This document shows, piece after piece, positions 24,001 through 36,011 of a stretch of 64,000 nucleotides of DNA (position 1 is its first letter; each line of letters begins with the position of its first letter). A model generated the notes under the pieces. That model saw only the letters and a program-made list of their open reading frames with translations. It was not told the origin of the DNA and made no database searches. A program made the translations under genes and the position numbers. This stretch comes from Paraescarpia echinospica (lineage: Eukaryota; Annelida; Polychaeta; Sabellida; Siboglinidae): assembly GCA_020002185.1 (NCBI GenBank), contig CM034539.1, positions 32,935,918 to 32,999,917 of the forward strand, given 5' to 3'.

Positions 24001-25608
24001 GAACCACAACAGTTGATAGAAGCTTTGAAATACCCATTTCCAATCAAATTAAACTAAATAGCAAGCATACTTAATCATGACTTCAAATCATCCTCACAAG
24101 CCAGGGTACACGACCGATTCAATCAGCACATCAATTGAGGCAACAGGTTCACAGGTTAATCCATATATTTCATAATCCAATATGCCGCATTTTATCAAAG
24201 ACGTTCACCCTTACCACGATACTGCCTGACTGCTTCGGTCCACTGTATGACGATAGCATTGACCGTTTCAGTCTGTCCTTTATTTCTATGTATTGATACA
24301 TTAGTGTGATTATTGGCTCTTTGTTTTCCAGGACGAGAGAAATCAAATGCTGACTATCAATGTGTGGATAAGTCTGGTATGTGATAGCTCGATAACACAT
24401 ATAGCATTGGTAACTCGAGAACATAGGAATTCGTGGGGTTCCACCGCGCACTGACCGAGAAGGGTGTTATAAATGGCCTGTACAGTATGATTCATTGAAA
24501 GGAAAACCGGGTAGTTCTTCTTTGAACGTAAACAGCTCACCGCCACCCACACGTTCTCATCACTGATAGAAAAAATCAGACACAGCATGTACTCACTATA
24601 AGTGTGGACAAAATCACTGATTATTGCTTGATGCCATTTTACTAAGTAAATTTAACGTGCAGTGTTTTCGTGACATTTTAAACCGGGCTTTTATGTTCAG
24701 TTCGCTGCTGTAAAAAGAACCCTATTTTGTATATAGCGTATTAGAAAATTTCTCGGTTAAACACTCTAAAATTCAGTCGTTTTCAAGCAAACTGATTCTG
24801 CACTGACAGCCTAGCCATCAAAATAGTAGATCATACAAGAAATTGGATGTTTGTGATGGTTCCAGTTTTGGCATGATGATTTTCTCACGTGGGATCCCAA
24901 CTTGTTCGGCAACGTGACGTCGATTCATCTCCCATCCTCACGGATCTGGCGGCCAGATATTGCTCTATACAACAGGTCAGACACTTCTGCGTTTATGCCT
25001 CGATACAGCTATAGCAGCGATCTCTACAATTGTCATAGTTTAAGTGGTACAACTTGTACATGAAGTCGGTCGTCGAATAAAACTTACTTGACTAACGTGG
25101 CTTAAACGCACAAATTGCCCCTACGATGTCCTCCAGGACGTTACAACATTTCATGTTGTCCTATTTACAATACAACACTCAGCAGCGTAAGCCCACTGTT
25201 AGATTGATCTGGTCGCTTCGCCTCTTGCAATGGCCTTGCTCTATTCCGTCGTCCCTTTGAATCCCGCTTGAAAGAGGATGACAAGGGCATCTGGGGTGGG
25301 TTCTGTGAGTGAACATAATCTCTCTGGTCTGTTGATATTGCAATCTACCGTGTACCACTTCTGTTAATTTGCAGGCAATGCATCTAAAAACGATGTATCG
25401 TCAAACAAAACTGTAGTTAGTGTTTAGCAGATGAACGTTAGCGTTTTCTTTTATCCTCGTGAATACTCTTCCAGATATATCAAGAACATTGCTGGGTTGT
25501 TTGAGAGTCAGAACTAGCACGGTCGTGTAGTGGGTTGATCGTACATCTGCAATAATTTGTTGGGAAACTTTCTCAATGCCATGCTGCATTACATATATAT
25601 TGTATATT

Positions 25609-25699
<91 letters not shown>

Positions 25700-28600
25700 C
25701 TCTTGTACAATCACCACTATTGCTTTCATTTACTTTATCTCTTGGAAAGATAATTAATTTATGTCTTCAGGTTTCCGTCGCCACCCTTCCCAACGATGAG
25801 ATGTCCACTTGTCGTATCGCTAAATTCTCGCATATTCATGAACAAAGTTTGCGAGATTTAAACAAATATCGTACCATGTAATATAACTGCAATATTTTCG
25901 AAAAGCTGCAATATAACTGCGAATCGACCAATTGAAATCAATCCGCCTCACTGATTACGACACACGTGTTACAGTGTCGATGAAGAGAGGCCCGCAACAG
26001 AGCTGCTAAGTGATACCATGACCATCGTATCATCGACGGGTTACGTCAAATGGCCAATGCCTGTCATCATCAAGAGTGCGTGTCGTGTCAATATAGCTGA
26101 CTACCCGTTCGACATCCAGCGTTGCCCGCTCAAGTTCGGCTCTTGGGTATACACTGGCTCGGAGTTGAACCTGACTGCCTTCGCTGATACAGCAACGTTG
26201 GACAACTTCGAAGGCAACGGCGAGTGGCATTTAGTTGGCGTACCATGTGAACGTCATGAGGTGGGCACCGATCGATTGGACGTTGTTGCGCTGTGATAAC
26301 GTACCAGTTTTATATTTTCTTGCTTGGTCTATATGCCATATTTGACGAAACCCTACAACAACAATTAACGCAAATCAGTGCTGTAAAACCAAGTTAGTGT
26401 GTACAAATATTTAGTTGATATCTTTTTTGTGCATATTGTCTGTTGAATACAACATCAAGACGTAGGTAGTGAAGATGATCTTTATTGGGAAAAGTTGAAA
26501 TAATTCATCCAATAAGGGTTAAGTCGCTGTATATAAACATAAAGCATGAGTGTTTCTGGCGATTCAAAAAAGCTATTTGTTATGGTATTATGTGATACCA
26601 TAGCTGAACAACGAGGGTTTTCCGTTGTGTAAATATTTAGGATTGTTGGTTTTACTCAGAAAACAATTCATCGTGCAGGTTCTATCTATGTCATCCGTAG
26701 TATTTTATTAAAAACATGTTTATAGAACCAGCGTGGGTTTATAATGACATATAGTGCTTCCTGCGTTATGTTAACGTGTTCATAACATTAACTACGTTTG
26801 TCTAACTTTGATATTCTAATCAATGTCGGCATCCAACAAACAAATTGCTGTTCTATATTGCTCACACGACGCGTTTGTATTGGCCAATACCGCAAGAGAT
26901 AACGACATTATAAAATGTTAATAGAGAGCATGAAATGTTACTGAAAGTACGTATATCATCATACCATACATGGGTTTAATCGTCACAGTAATGAAGCTAC
27001 ATAGAGGAAATTGTTTAACGCGCCGGTTACACGACCTGAAGCAATAATGCTATGACCGTACATATAAAGAAACAATCTGCAAGTGAATGACTTGTTTCTA
27101 GGTCGTCTACGACTGCTGTCCAGATTCCTTCCCTGACGTCACGTTCACCGTCGTGATGAAGCGGCGACCGATGTTCTACCTCTTTCATCTGCTCTTCCCC
27201 TGTGTGTTGCTCACGGCCATCGGACTGATGACATTCTGTCTGCCGCCAGAGAGCGGTGAGAAAGTCAGTCTCGCAGTGACAGTGCTGCTGGCTATGACTG
27301 TCTTCATGATGGTTATCATGGATAACATCCCACCCACCTCTGAGGTGGTGCCTTTCTTCGGTGAGTACTCACATGATATAGACTACCTTATTGTGCAGGG
27401 AAGTACTATTGGCTTATGGAGGTATTGGTCATGTTGCAATATTATGCAATTGCACAGTGTATACTAAAACGGGTTTCCAGGTAGATGACAAAATACTTTG
27501 TTCGTAATGTTGATACATACTTAAATTTTATATAGCTGATAGTGGTTAATAGGACATACAAACTACACAATAACCAGATCAGGGTGGAGACACTCACCAC
27601 TGGATTCAACACTAATGATGCCATACATGAAAGGCTCCGATGCTTTGGGCATGTTTGTTGTGTACCAAACATTAACCTCGTTAGCACAACTTTCAAATAA
27701 GAGATCAAAGGACAGTACTCTGGATAAACAAAGATAGATGGATGCGACGTTTGGAGTACGATGAGCTGACAAGTTGGATTAGGCATTTATTCTGTAAACA
27801 GCATTATTGGTTAGCGTCAAGTAATGCATACAAAGACCGTTTACAGATAACTCTTTAGGGGAATACACGGCGATTTCCCTAGGCTAACTCGCAGGGAGCT
27901 ATAGGTATAAGTAACAAACCCAACTGCCATAGCTCATTGCATCTAAATTAAAGTTATTAGACGTTTTGTTAGATCCTGTTTATTATGAATTAATGCAATT
28001 ACATAACCTACAAGACGGTTATAGGGAACGTCTCTTGGAAGCATTCAGTCATACCGCAAGGGTAATACATGGTTTATTCTTTACATACACAATTTGAGAG
28101 ACGGGTCTTCTAAACACTACTCTGTCAGTCGCATAGTAGGAGTAACGAAACAGACCTTGACAAAGCTTTGGTGCACATCGTTGAGTTGTCTATGTTACTT
28201 GTTACCTAATACGTCGATGAAACGTGATGACCATGTCGTCTGACTTTTACCTGACATTGCCCAGCAACGCGTCAATGAAGTTACACCCTGGCAACACGTT
28301 GACCCTCTATGTCATGGCGTTACCACAACGCATCAGTTTAGTTAGTCAGTGGGATGCGGATTGGTGGAAATTCTATATCCGCACACTTGTTATAACGTGA
28401 CCAGCCATAATACTTGGTTTGCAGTGGACCAAGTCGGAATTTCGTTCAAAGATTACAAATCGAAGCCGGCTATTACGACTGACCCCACAATTTATTTGCA
28501 ACTCTGGACATATTCATGAAGCTCTTGTCTCTAAATTCAGGTCAATTCATGGGTGCGACAATAGTCGTCCTAGCAATGACGACGATTGCCAACGTGTTGG

Positions 28601-30106
28601 TGATGAACGCACACTTCCGCGGCTTGCGAGGCCATCGGCCGCCCGCCTGGGTCCGGAAACTCTTCTTCGACTGGCTCGCCAGATTGGTCTGCATGCACAA
28701 GGTGATGTCAACTTCCCGTCTTGTCTTTACATGTTGCTATAAATTCTCAGAAAAAATCCCGAGCCAACAGGCAACAACACGCAGCACAGAACGCTAATGT
28801 GATTCTTCATAATCTAGACACCAAAAACCCGTTACCACCCGCAGATAAACCGGATTCTAACGACTGATTTATATGGGATAAGTGCATGTTATTCGTCAAC
28901 TTAAAGCGTCTTGTAATCGGTGTGCACTTGGGATATTATTAGTACGACACCATAAATAATTATTGGAGATTTTTTATTTAGCGTTGTTTGAAAACGTATC
29001 TTCCTGAATGTGTAGGAACGTTGAGGGAAACCAGTGTACAATGTATTACAGGAAGTACGATAATTCTTTTTCCACTTTCTGTTCAGCAGCGGCCCAAAAT
29101 GTCCGTATGTTGTGTGGACATGTTTGCAAACGAAATAACCGATCAGGAGATCCACGTGAACTAGGCAAACAGTTGGATTTTCAATAACCTCACTTGCAGT
29201 TTGTTATCTAGCTAAATCAGATCATTGTGTGTTGACATATTCTCTTTGAAGATCCGTTATCCGTCAAAGTTAAAATGGAACTAATTGAATATCATTAAAG
29301 GGAGACAGTCTGTTCCTCCTGTTTCTTAGCCAGCGTAGTAATTTGGAAGGAAGTCTGCTGTGTTAAACGTGAAAAATGGGGAATTGTGAACATCAAAGGG
29401 TATTGTGGTTAACGCAGCCCGCCTAGCCGATATTGCTAGTAGTTTATTTTGAAACTGGATTGTTTTTAACCATTTTAACATGCTTCGGGGCGTATCTTCC
29501 AAATTGCGAACGTTCCTACGGGCTTACTAAACACAATTTGGCGGACAGTATACCTTCAATATAGTAATTATAGTCTTAAGAATTAATTAGTTAATTAATT
29601 AATGGAACACTAGGAACAGTCTACCTCCTTTTAATGGCGGTGTTTGCTTCCAGGTGGCCAACACGTCTCACAAGTCTCATAACATTCAGCATGACTACAA
29701 CCTCCCCGTTAATTATCACCCGCGCAGCAAGGAAACGGAACCGCAGACTGTACGAAACGGAAGCGCGAAAAGGCTGATGTCACGGACCAGTTCGTCTGTA
29801 GCACCATTGGTGATCTCTTCGACTAGTCACATTAGCAACGCGAGGACGACAGACGACGGGGAGAGAACAGGGGCTCCACCCACGAGCCCGACAGATTCAG
29901 CTTTGCGAAATATTATCGACCTGCTAAAGGGAAAGGGGAGACATTCGTCGCAGAAGAATAACAAGGGCACAGACAACGATGAGACAGACCAAGCGATGGA
30001 AGAGTGGCAGATGGTCGCCATGGTGGCGGACCGGGTGATGCTGGTCGTGTTCACTGCACTTGTTTTCATTGTGTATGCAGCGTTATTCGGCGGCGCACCC
30101 GTGTAA
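20939..30106 (+). CDS. nicotinic acetylcholine receptor alpha-type subunit, gene 2
   Basis: Tandem paralogue of the gene at 6563. Exons 20939-21005, 23093-23238, 24332-24376, 24866-24975, 25975-26260, 27102-27360, 28541-28701, 29654-30106 join in frame with the same phases (1,0,0,2,0,1,0) to give 508 residues. Signal peptide about 1-22. Loop D NVWISL, loop [11 protein letters not shown], Cys-loop C159-C173, loop B GSWVYT, loop C YDCC (C223-C224), and GEK before M2 (about 272-292), so an alpha-type, cation-selective subunit. M4 about 481-503. The M3-M4 loop is about 100 residues shorter than in gene 1, and loop B and loop C differ ([15 protein letters not shown]), suggesting changed ligand response. 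It could co-assemble with gene 1's product. That is inference. Confidence 0.93.
21795..22025. repeat. degenerate purine-rich GACA/GAGA repeat
   Basis: Imperfect AGACACGGA/GAGACA repeats. Gives Cys/Ser-rich spurious frames on the minus strand. Confidence 0.6.
22576..23092 (+). repeat. 29-bp minisatellite ending at exon 2 acceptor
   Basis: About 17-18 units of GAGCTCCCGTACAGTGTG plus TTGTTGTTGCA, period 29. Each unit contains a T/G-rich run ending GCAG, like a 3' splice site. The final unit has TTGTTTTTGCAG and is the actual exon 2 acceptor. Some units read CCAG instead of CCCG, or have an added TTG triplet. Not coding despite open frames. Confidence 0.93.
23093..23238 (+). CDS. receptor gene 2 exon 2
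   Basis: The acceptor TTGTTTTTGCAG is the last unit of the 29-bp minisatellite. Donor GTGAGT. Encodes [16 protein letters not shown] and LYQIREF. Confidence 0.92.
23239..24331 (+). other. receptor gene 2 intron 2
   Basis: About 1.1 kb, no recognised feature. Confidence 0.65.
24332..24376 (+). CDS. receptor gene 2 exon 3 (45 bp)
   Basis: Acceptor TTTTCCAG, donor GTATGT. Encodes [15 protein letters not shown]. Confidence 0.93.
24377..24865 (+). other. receptor gene 2 intron 3
   Basis: 489 bp. 24540-24600 (CATCACTGATAGAAAAAATCAG region) weakly echoes exon 3 and its flanks (AGGACGAGAGAAATCA) but no intact second exon is present. Confidence 0.4.
24866..24975 (+). CDS. receptor gene 2 exon 4 (110 bp)
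   Basis: Acceptor GGTTCCAG, donor GTCAGA. Encodes [17 protein letters not shown] and loop A. Confidence 0.94.
24976..25974 (+). other. receptor gene 2 intron 4 with (CT)n
   Basis: About 1 kb with a (CT)n tract at 25612-25696. No gene recognised. Confidence 0.7.
25612..25696. repeat. (CT)n microsatellite
   Basis: Pure TC dinucleotide repeat, about 42 units. Confidence 0.97.
25975..26260 (+). CDS. receptor gene 2 exon 5 (Cys-loop)
   Basis: Acceptor GTGTTACAG, donor GTGGGC as in gene 1. 286 bp, Cys-loop with YPFDIQRC, loop B GSWVYT. Confidence 0.94.
26261..27101 (+). other. receptor gene 2 intron 5
   Basis: 840 bp, AT-rich, nothing recognised. Confidence 0.65.
27102..27360 (+). CDS. receptor gene 2 exon 6 (loop C, M1, M2)
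   Basis: Acceptor TTTCTAG, donor GTGAGT. 259 bp. VVYDCC then M1, ESGEKV and M2, ending PTSEVVPFF. Confidence 0.95.
27361..28540 (+). other. receptor gene 2 intron 6
   Basis: 1.2 kb. 27560-27780 reads [19 protein letters not shown] in the forward direction, resembling the RLRWFGHV segment of LINE C-termini. A decayed LINE piece is likely. Confidence 0.4.
28541..28701 (+). CDS. receptor gene 2 exon 7 (M3)
   Basis: Acceptor AAATTCAG, donor GTGATG. 161 bp as in gene 1, with the same [19 protein letters not shown] after M3. Confidence 0.94.
28702..29653 (+). other. receptor gene 2 intron 7
   Basis: 950 bp without a recognised feature. Confidence 0.65.
29654..30106 (+). CDS. receptor gene 2 exon 8 (loop, M4)
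   Basis: Acceptor GCTTCCAG, phase 0. 150 residues and TAA. One copy of the RNGS...SRTSSSVA module that is duplicated in gene 1, then EWQMVAMV and M4. Confidence 0.93.
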   Translation: MANTSHKSHNIQHDYNLPVNYHPRSKETEPQTVRNGSAKRLMSRTSSSVAPLVISSTSHISNARTTDDGERTGAPPTSPTDSALRNIIDLLKGKGRHSSQKNNKGTDNDETDQAMEEWQMVAMVADRVMLVVFTALVFIVYAALFGGAPV

Positions 30107-30432
30107 CATGCATGCGTACGTACGCACGTAGCATAAGCACGTACATACGTACATACGTACATACGTACACACACATGTATAGACGCATACCTCAATGCAT
30201 ATATACACAGGTACATATATATGTATATATATATATATATACATACATACGTACGTACACAAACGTGCGTAAGTATGTACGTGTGTTCGTAAGTACGTAC
30301 ATGTACACGTACATACGTACATATGTACATACGTACACATGTACACACGTACGCACGTACACACGTACATGCATACATGCATACATGCATGCATGCGTAC
30401 ATGCGTGCATGCATACATACATACACATACAT

Positions 30433-30505
<73 letters not shown>

Positions 30506-30554
30506 TACATACATACATACATACATACTTACATACACACACACACACACACAC

Positions 30555-30593
<39 letters not shown>

Positions 30594-30700
30594 TACACAC
30601 ACACATACACACACACACACACACACATACATACATACATACATACATACATACATACATACATACATACATACATACATACTTACATACATACATCGAC
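30107..30700. repeat. (ACAT)n/(ACGT)n/(CA)n microsatellite cluster
   Basis: Starts directly after the gene 2 stop codon: imperfect TACG/ACAT repeats, then alternating (CA)n and (CATA)n blocks. Long His/Thr/Tyr and Cys/Val frames here are artefacts. A candidate AATAAA signal is at about 30745. Confidence 0.95.
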
Positions 30701-30989
30701 TTGCAGTGTTTTTAATATTCTATTTAATGATGCCGTAGCTTAAAAATAAAACAAATATAATTTATACATCTTTGAACAAAAACGGAGAATATGTACGCAG
30801 TGATATGCAAACTGTGCGATATAAATGCATAAGCAGCTCATCTATGTTACAAAATAACTTAGTCAAAAAGGGGGTTAGAATAAATGGGGGTCAAAATATC
30901 ACAGGGCGTTTCATACTACTCTAATAAAATTTTGACCAGATTCAGGTCAGCATACTCCATAATAAATCGACCGCCGTGTCAGTTCTCTA

Positions 30990-31543
30990 TGGACTTACTC
31001 TACTATACAACACTATTGAGTGTCTATTGTCAATATGGTGCCATGGGAAGGATTTTATTGATAACGAATCGAGATAATCAAATCGCGACAATGGCTGTGT
31101 GCAAAGTCTATATTAATGGAACACCACATTTGCCTGACCAATGTTTGAGCAATTCGTGCAACAATGAATGAACGTGCGAGCCGAATGACGCAGTTTATAA
31201 ATGTGTTTGCCCAACAATTTGGCCTGGATCAAGTTGCGAAGGAACAAAACGGGCAAGTGGATAAACTGCAACAACGTCGTCATTATGCGGCCCTGAGTAT
31301 CCAGTTTCCAATGCTGTCGATGGAAATACAGGCGATCTGATGAGGCCTAGTGATATATGCCGCTGTTCACACACCGAGAATGACAGTGATCATTGGTGGA
31401 AGATTGACTTTGGAAACGCGGTGGGTGGCTATAGTGATTCGCCAGTAGTCCCGTGGCAGGACCCCATAGCTAGTTCTATAAAAGCTTGCAATGTCAGTTT
31501 ACAATCGATTTGTTGGAATTTTTCTATAGTACTTAGTGTTTAG
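30990..31543 (+). pseudogene. F5/8C (fucolectin-type)-EGF-F5/8C gene fragment, broken
   Basis: One forward frame reads, in order: the end of a discoidin/F5-8C lectin-like domain (GRILLITNRDN, MAVCKVYI), a six-cysteine EGF-like domain (CLSNSC to CPTIWPGSSC) and the start of a second F5/8C domain (SNAVDGNTGD, CRCSHTEN, HWWKIDFG). Two nonsense codons interrupt it: TGA inside the EGF domain (about 31168) and TAA before the second lectin domain (about 31261). No splice signals were confirmed. In the animal fucolectin family such domains bind sugars extracellularly. This copy cannot make that protein. Confidence 0.65.
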
Positions 31544-31590
31544 ATGAAATTTCTGGCTGGGTGGCCATTTTCCACCCGCTTAGCTTTTTT

Positions 31591-31797
31591 CAGAATCCAA
31601 GATGGCCGCCGCGGAGGACCAAAATATAGATTTCGTCATAACGTTTGTTCTCGGTACACTGGAATGATGATGTTAACATTTATGAGTATGTTTTTGAAGG
31701 CGAGAAATCCGATTCTGACATTATTTTACAATTTGGCGGTCATCTTCATGATGTAATTCCAAGCTGGTCGCTAAAATCACCTTAAAAACGCCTATAA
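31591..31797 (+). mobile_element. short interspersed repeat, MITE-like, copy 1
   Basis: About 207 bp, from AATCCAAGATGGCCGCCGCG to AAAAACGCCTATA. A second copy lies in reverse at 40746-40960. Internal inverted segments AAGATGGCCGCC and GGCGGTCATCTT could pair. No coding capacity. Confidence 0.65.
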
Positions 31798-32470
31798 TCG
31801 GATATAATATCGCATGTATATTGCGTGAACTGGTTCAGGCGGATAAAATAGAGCATGCTAATAGATTCGTCGCATATTTTGAATATAAAGTAAAATTGCG
31901 ATTTGCAGTGACGCAGTGGGGTGGACACGTCTTTAACTACGCGTCACACACATTTGTAACGCAACGTTTACGCGTGTCTGTTTTAGCAGGATACATGACT
32001 CGCAACGGCATGAAATGGCCTGATGTACGCGCAACTGACAACTATTTCCCTAAATCAACAGTAAGCCAAACGAGTCAACTACCGTCCTCACCCCAATCAC
32101 TAGGGGATTCAAGGTCACCAGATACTCAAACAAGGTTATTCTGGTGTCAAGATGTCTGGAGGTGAAGAGAATATGGAAAAAACCGACAAGTAGGAATTCC
32201 CAAGTCGCATCGGTCGAGATGGAGATGATCGCCAATAACTACGTGTAACAACAGAGTCGTACAATGGATACAAATAACCATTTCGCAGAATGTCTACTCA
32301 ACATCTCAAGTGGCCAACTAGCACAACCAACTAACGTTCATTTGCTAAACACTAGCACTAGTTGACTAGAACGTGGATATCAGGGCTGAACAGCTGATCC
32401 AGTTCGAGGCGTTATGGCCAGAACGCTTTTGCAGCTCATTCTCATAACAACTGGTCACCTTCGTAGCAAA
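31798..32470. other. unassigned region
   Basis: Several short open frames with no recognisable similarity. Possibly the decayed upstream part of the ORF family at 32475-32890. Confidence 0.4.
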
Positions 32471-32474
32471 TAGG

Positions 32475-32890
32475 AAACGTCTCACAGTATGGGGGGCATG
32501 TTATCATCGACCAAGAGGCAATCTACGCTTGTGTGATCGGCCTTCTAGTGACTGAATGGGACCTGCAACAAGTGCTCACCATGGAGCTGACCGCTTATCC
32601 GCCATCGACGTTCCATGCCGGTGGCCGGAGGCGGGTCGCTACCGGAAATTCCACGCTGAAGAAGGTTATCCAGTTAGTTAACCTTAAGCCGAACAGCTAT
32701 AGTGACCAATGTGTCGGCTGTTCTTTGCTCATCGAACCGTCGACATGGAACCGTTGACATCATATCGGGCATACGCGTGGCTCTCCGCGCGGTTGTTTGA
32801 AGCTGATGTCTACCTGTGTTTCGACCGATATCTCGACTACGCTATACCAAGACCTTTCTTTGGATCGCGACCTTGACGTGGTGGAAAGGC
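32475..32890 (+). pseudogene. transposon-associated LTGC-motif protein, N-terminal/central relic
   Basis: Reads ACVIGLLVTEWD, TMELTAYPPSTFHAGG and, after frame changes, ADVYLCFDRYLDYAIP. I recognise these as segments of a large uncharacterised protein family found repetitively in invertebrate genomes, whose later part carries a T/LTGC motif and a cysteine-rich CXC-like C-terminus. That later part is found at 38240-39175. Frames shift near 32755. The function of the family is unknown to me. Confidence 0.5.
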
Positions 32891-32959
32891 TTGTGAGCTC
32901 CAGTGATCCTCAGAGCTATGGCGTCCGGAGTTTTGTACTCCTAGTACGCACAGGTCTGA

Positions 32960-33545
32960 CGTGAGGAGCCCGACTAACAGCGATCCAGCAACAACGGCGG
33001 AAGAGGTGGAAGAGGACACATTATGTCACAACGGCTGTGAAGACGGATGATGGCTGCAGCAGGAGAATAACCCCCGGTCACGGACGTCTTCCTGTGAAGA
33101 TTGTGCAGGTGTCGCTGGCGCTCCGACATTATTACATTAAACGACATCAAGCGCAGGCTTCTGTCAAGGGTCCACCAACAAAGCAGTGCGGCGATGGACG
33201 AGTGGCAACGGGGACAGGACTGTGAAATCTGGAAGTCCTTAGTCACAGATCTGCACGCAGGCGTCGGGTGTGTTATGGTCGTCTGGCACTTAGGCTGGGA
33301 CAGGAGTCCTATTCAGCAGCTACATCCGTGACAGAGCAGTCCTATTCGGATCTCTTCTGCTCTCTTCAAGTGAGGAAGGGCCTAGAAAAGGTGGTCTGAA
33401 CATAGGCTGTTCCATCCTATCCTGACCGAAAAACCGCGTCCACCGGGATCACCACAATGCGATCGAACAAACGAACATACCACCGAACGTTGACATTAGC
33501 AACGTGGAATGTATGCGGGTATTTGGATTATGCTGAAGTCACGTG
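32960..33545 (+). mobile_element. possible RTE-like LINE 5' fragment
   Basis: Ends with LTLATWNVCG, the usual opening of an apurinic endonuclease domain in RTE-type LINEs (LATWNVRT). The upstream part is not recognisable. It may be the 5' part of the element whose 3' half lies at 36012-37430. Confidence 0.4.
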
Positions 33546-33689
33546 ATGTATGCGCTAGAGCTGCCACGGGGTAATTGTGAGCACCATTATTGACATTATC
33601 TTACGTTTTTACATTATACTCTACTTCTATTTTACATTGTGTTTGCCTGGGAAGGTATGTGGATTACGACGAAAGTAAAGTCACAGCTT

Positions 33690-36011
33690 AGATGTGTCTG
33701 TCTGCTAGGATTTTAGTAATTTTATGTGACAATGCTAGTGTTATATTTGCCGCGCTATCGTTAACGAACTGTGATCGTCGCCATGGTCATTACGTACACA
33801 TGCCAACAACTACGCCAAGTGTGTCAGCGTTCCACGAAATCGCTAGTGCGTGTGAACAGAGCAGTGTACTATGACCTCAAACAATTTGGGATTTGTTTCG
33901 CAACTCCAACTCACAGAGGGACCACTGGCGGTCAGTGTCAACTGCGAACGTCCAAGCCAATTCCAGTCATTGTAACAACGACGAGGAACTCTCTGCCTAC
34001 CGGGTCAACACGCAGCAACAACACATTCCAAAGATGCGCACTAAGCAGCAACAGGAACACTCTCATACACGTCAATTGCACCACAGATTCTCTGAGATAT
34101 ACAGGTAAATCCGTGAACACTAAATTTGCCTTGGTGAACACCCGATCGGTCAGAAATAAGGCAATGATTACTTTGTTGAACACCACCTAGAAATAATCGC
34201 ACTGACAGAAACCTGGCTCTCACACAACAACAATGCTGAAATCAACGCGCTGACGGCGGGTGGCTATAACCTGTGCCATCTGCCACGCAAGAACCGTCGA
34301 GGCGGTGGGTCGGAGTCCTCTAGAAATCTACCTTTAACATGGTTTCCGAAACTGCATTAACGACCGAAGAGCTGAGTGTTACACATCAGTGTCCGGAAAC
34401 ACGAAGAAACGTCCGCTTATACGTCATATACTGTCCACCGTCGTCATCTATGTCTCATGATTTTATGGACGATCTAGGCGATATGCTTAGCTCAGCTGCA
34501 ACCCACCCACATGAATCGATTATATGTGGCTATTTTAATGTTCACTACGGTAACACCGTTTCAACCGGCGCGATGACCCTTGCGACTCTTATAGACAACG
34601 CCAGTTTTGTACATCATGTGACAAGTGCGACGCACGTGAATGGAAACACTCTTGATCTGTTGATTACTCCCCGTGCATCTACCCCACTCTCGACACCTAT
34701 AAGGCCAACTACTTTGCTTATAGATCACCACGTACTTGAGTGTGACCTTACCGTGCTAAAACCTGCACGTCCGAAACGTCGCGTGTGTTATTGAAAGTTA
34801 GCGTCGATTGATAAGCGGGCTTTCGCTACCGATATCTACAACGCATTCTCTGTAAGTTCAGAAACCACCATTGAGTTAATTAACAACTAAAACACAGCTA
34901 TCGCGACCATCGTTAACAAAGACGCGCCGGAAGAGTTATCCAGTGCGAATCGTGACCTCCGCCGCGCCGAGCGCCGATGGTGAAAGACGCGACTCGCTGT
35001 CCGTAGACAGATTTATACGACGCTTCCAGACGAGTACCGACGACAACTCGCCGCTACGAAGGTATGTCATTTCTGCACGGTGATACGTGAAGCTGGACAC
35101 AACACGAAGACAATGTTTAGCTTCACCAACGCACTGCTGGGCCGATCTGCACCCGCTCAGTTGCCTGAGTCATGCAATGACGTAGCCCTCGCTGAGACAT
35201 ATCAACAGTTTTACGTCGAGAAGATTTCAAATATACGTCATGGAATTGATTCGCGCGCCGATACGAACACTTTCGATCGACAACCGTCTAACAATTACCA
35301 ACACGCGTAGCTTTGCGAATTCACTCCAGCAACGACTGCAGACATCAGACGGATCGTTCTCCAGTCGTCTGCGAAATCCTGCGACCTTGACCCGATGCCG
35401 ACGAACCTGCAGAAAGAAAACATCGACGTACTAGCACCGATTCTTAGAGACATCATCAACACGTCACTCGAATCGGGCGTCGTACCTGCTGACATGAAGC
35501 ATGCGTTAGTGACACCGATACTCAAAAAGCGCGGTCTCGACGTCAACTGTCTCGCTAACTAGCGCCCGATATCGAACTTACGTTTTCTGTCGAAGACGCG
35601 AGAACGGTATGTTGCAAACGAATTACGCCGTTATATTGACACCGTCGGCTTCAACGACCTGTTTCAGAGCGTGTACCGGCACAGACACAGCACGGAGACG
35701 GTTCTAGTCCGAATACACGAAGACATGACGTAGGTACGGCGTGGCGTACTGCTTGTACTGTTAGTTCTTAGTGCAGCATTCGACACGCTAGACCACAGCA
35801 TTCCCCTGCTTCGTTTTCGTGATATCGGACTAAGCCAGCCAATGTTCACTAGGTTCACATCGTATCTCGCAGGCCGCACTAACGTAATTAAGATACGCGA
35901 AGCTACTTCAACCACGATACTTATTCATCACAGCATTCCGCAGGGCTTGGTCCTAGGTCCACTACTATTCAACACGTACATTTTACCTATCGCAGACATC
36001 TTCGAACGCTC
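33690..36011 (+). mobile_element. L2-like LINE, endonuclease plus RT, decayed
   Basis: Endonuclease start TKFALVNTRSVRNK and ALTETWLSHN (34100-34220), CGYFNVHYGN (34528-34557) where active elements have GDFN, then THVNGNTLDLLIT. RT part: DLDPMPTN, PILKK near 35524, AAFDTLDH near 35770 and IPQGLVLGPLLF near 35935. Frameshifts and stops are spread throughout. It ends before the FADD box at a junction with another LINE. The LSAAFDTLDH form is typical of L2-clade elements. Confidence 0.8.
34339..34791 (+). pseudogene. L2-like LINE endonuclease fragment
   Basis: 151 codons of APE-type endonuclease. The GDFN motif has become GYFN, removing the catalytic/metal-binding aspartate, so it would be inactive even if expressed. 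NTLDLLIT is the conserved end of the domain. Confidence 0.75.

Noticed and set aside
24540..24600. Duplicate of receptor gene 2 exon 3
   Set aside because: A short resemblance to exon 3 flanks only. No intact splice sites around a 45-bp frame.
30083..30743. Long His/Thr/Tyr and Cys/Val frames
   Set aside because: Products of ACAT and CA microsatellites.
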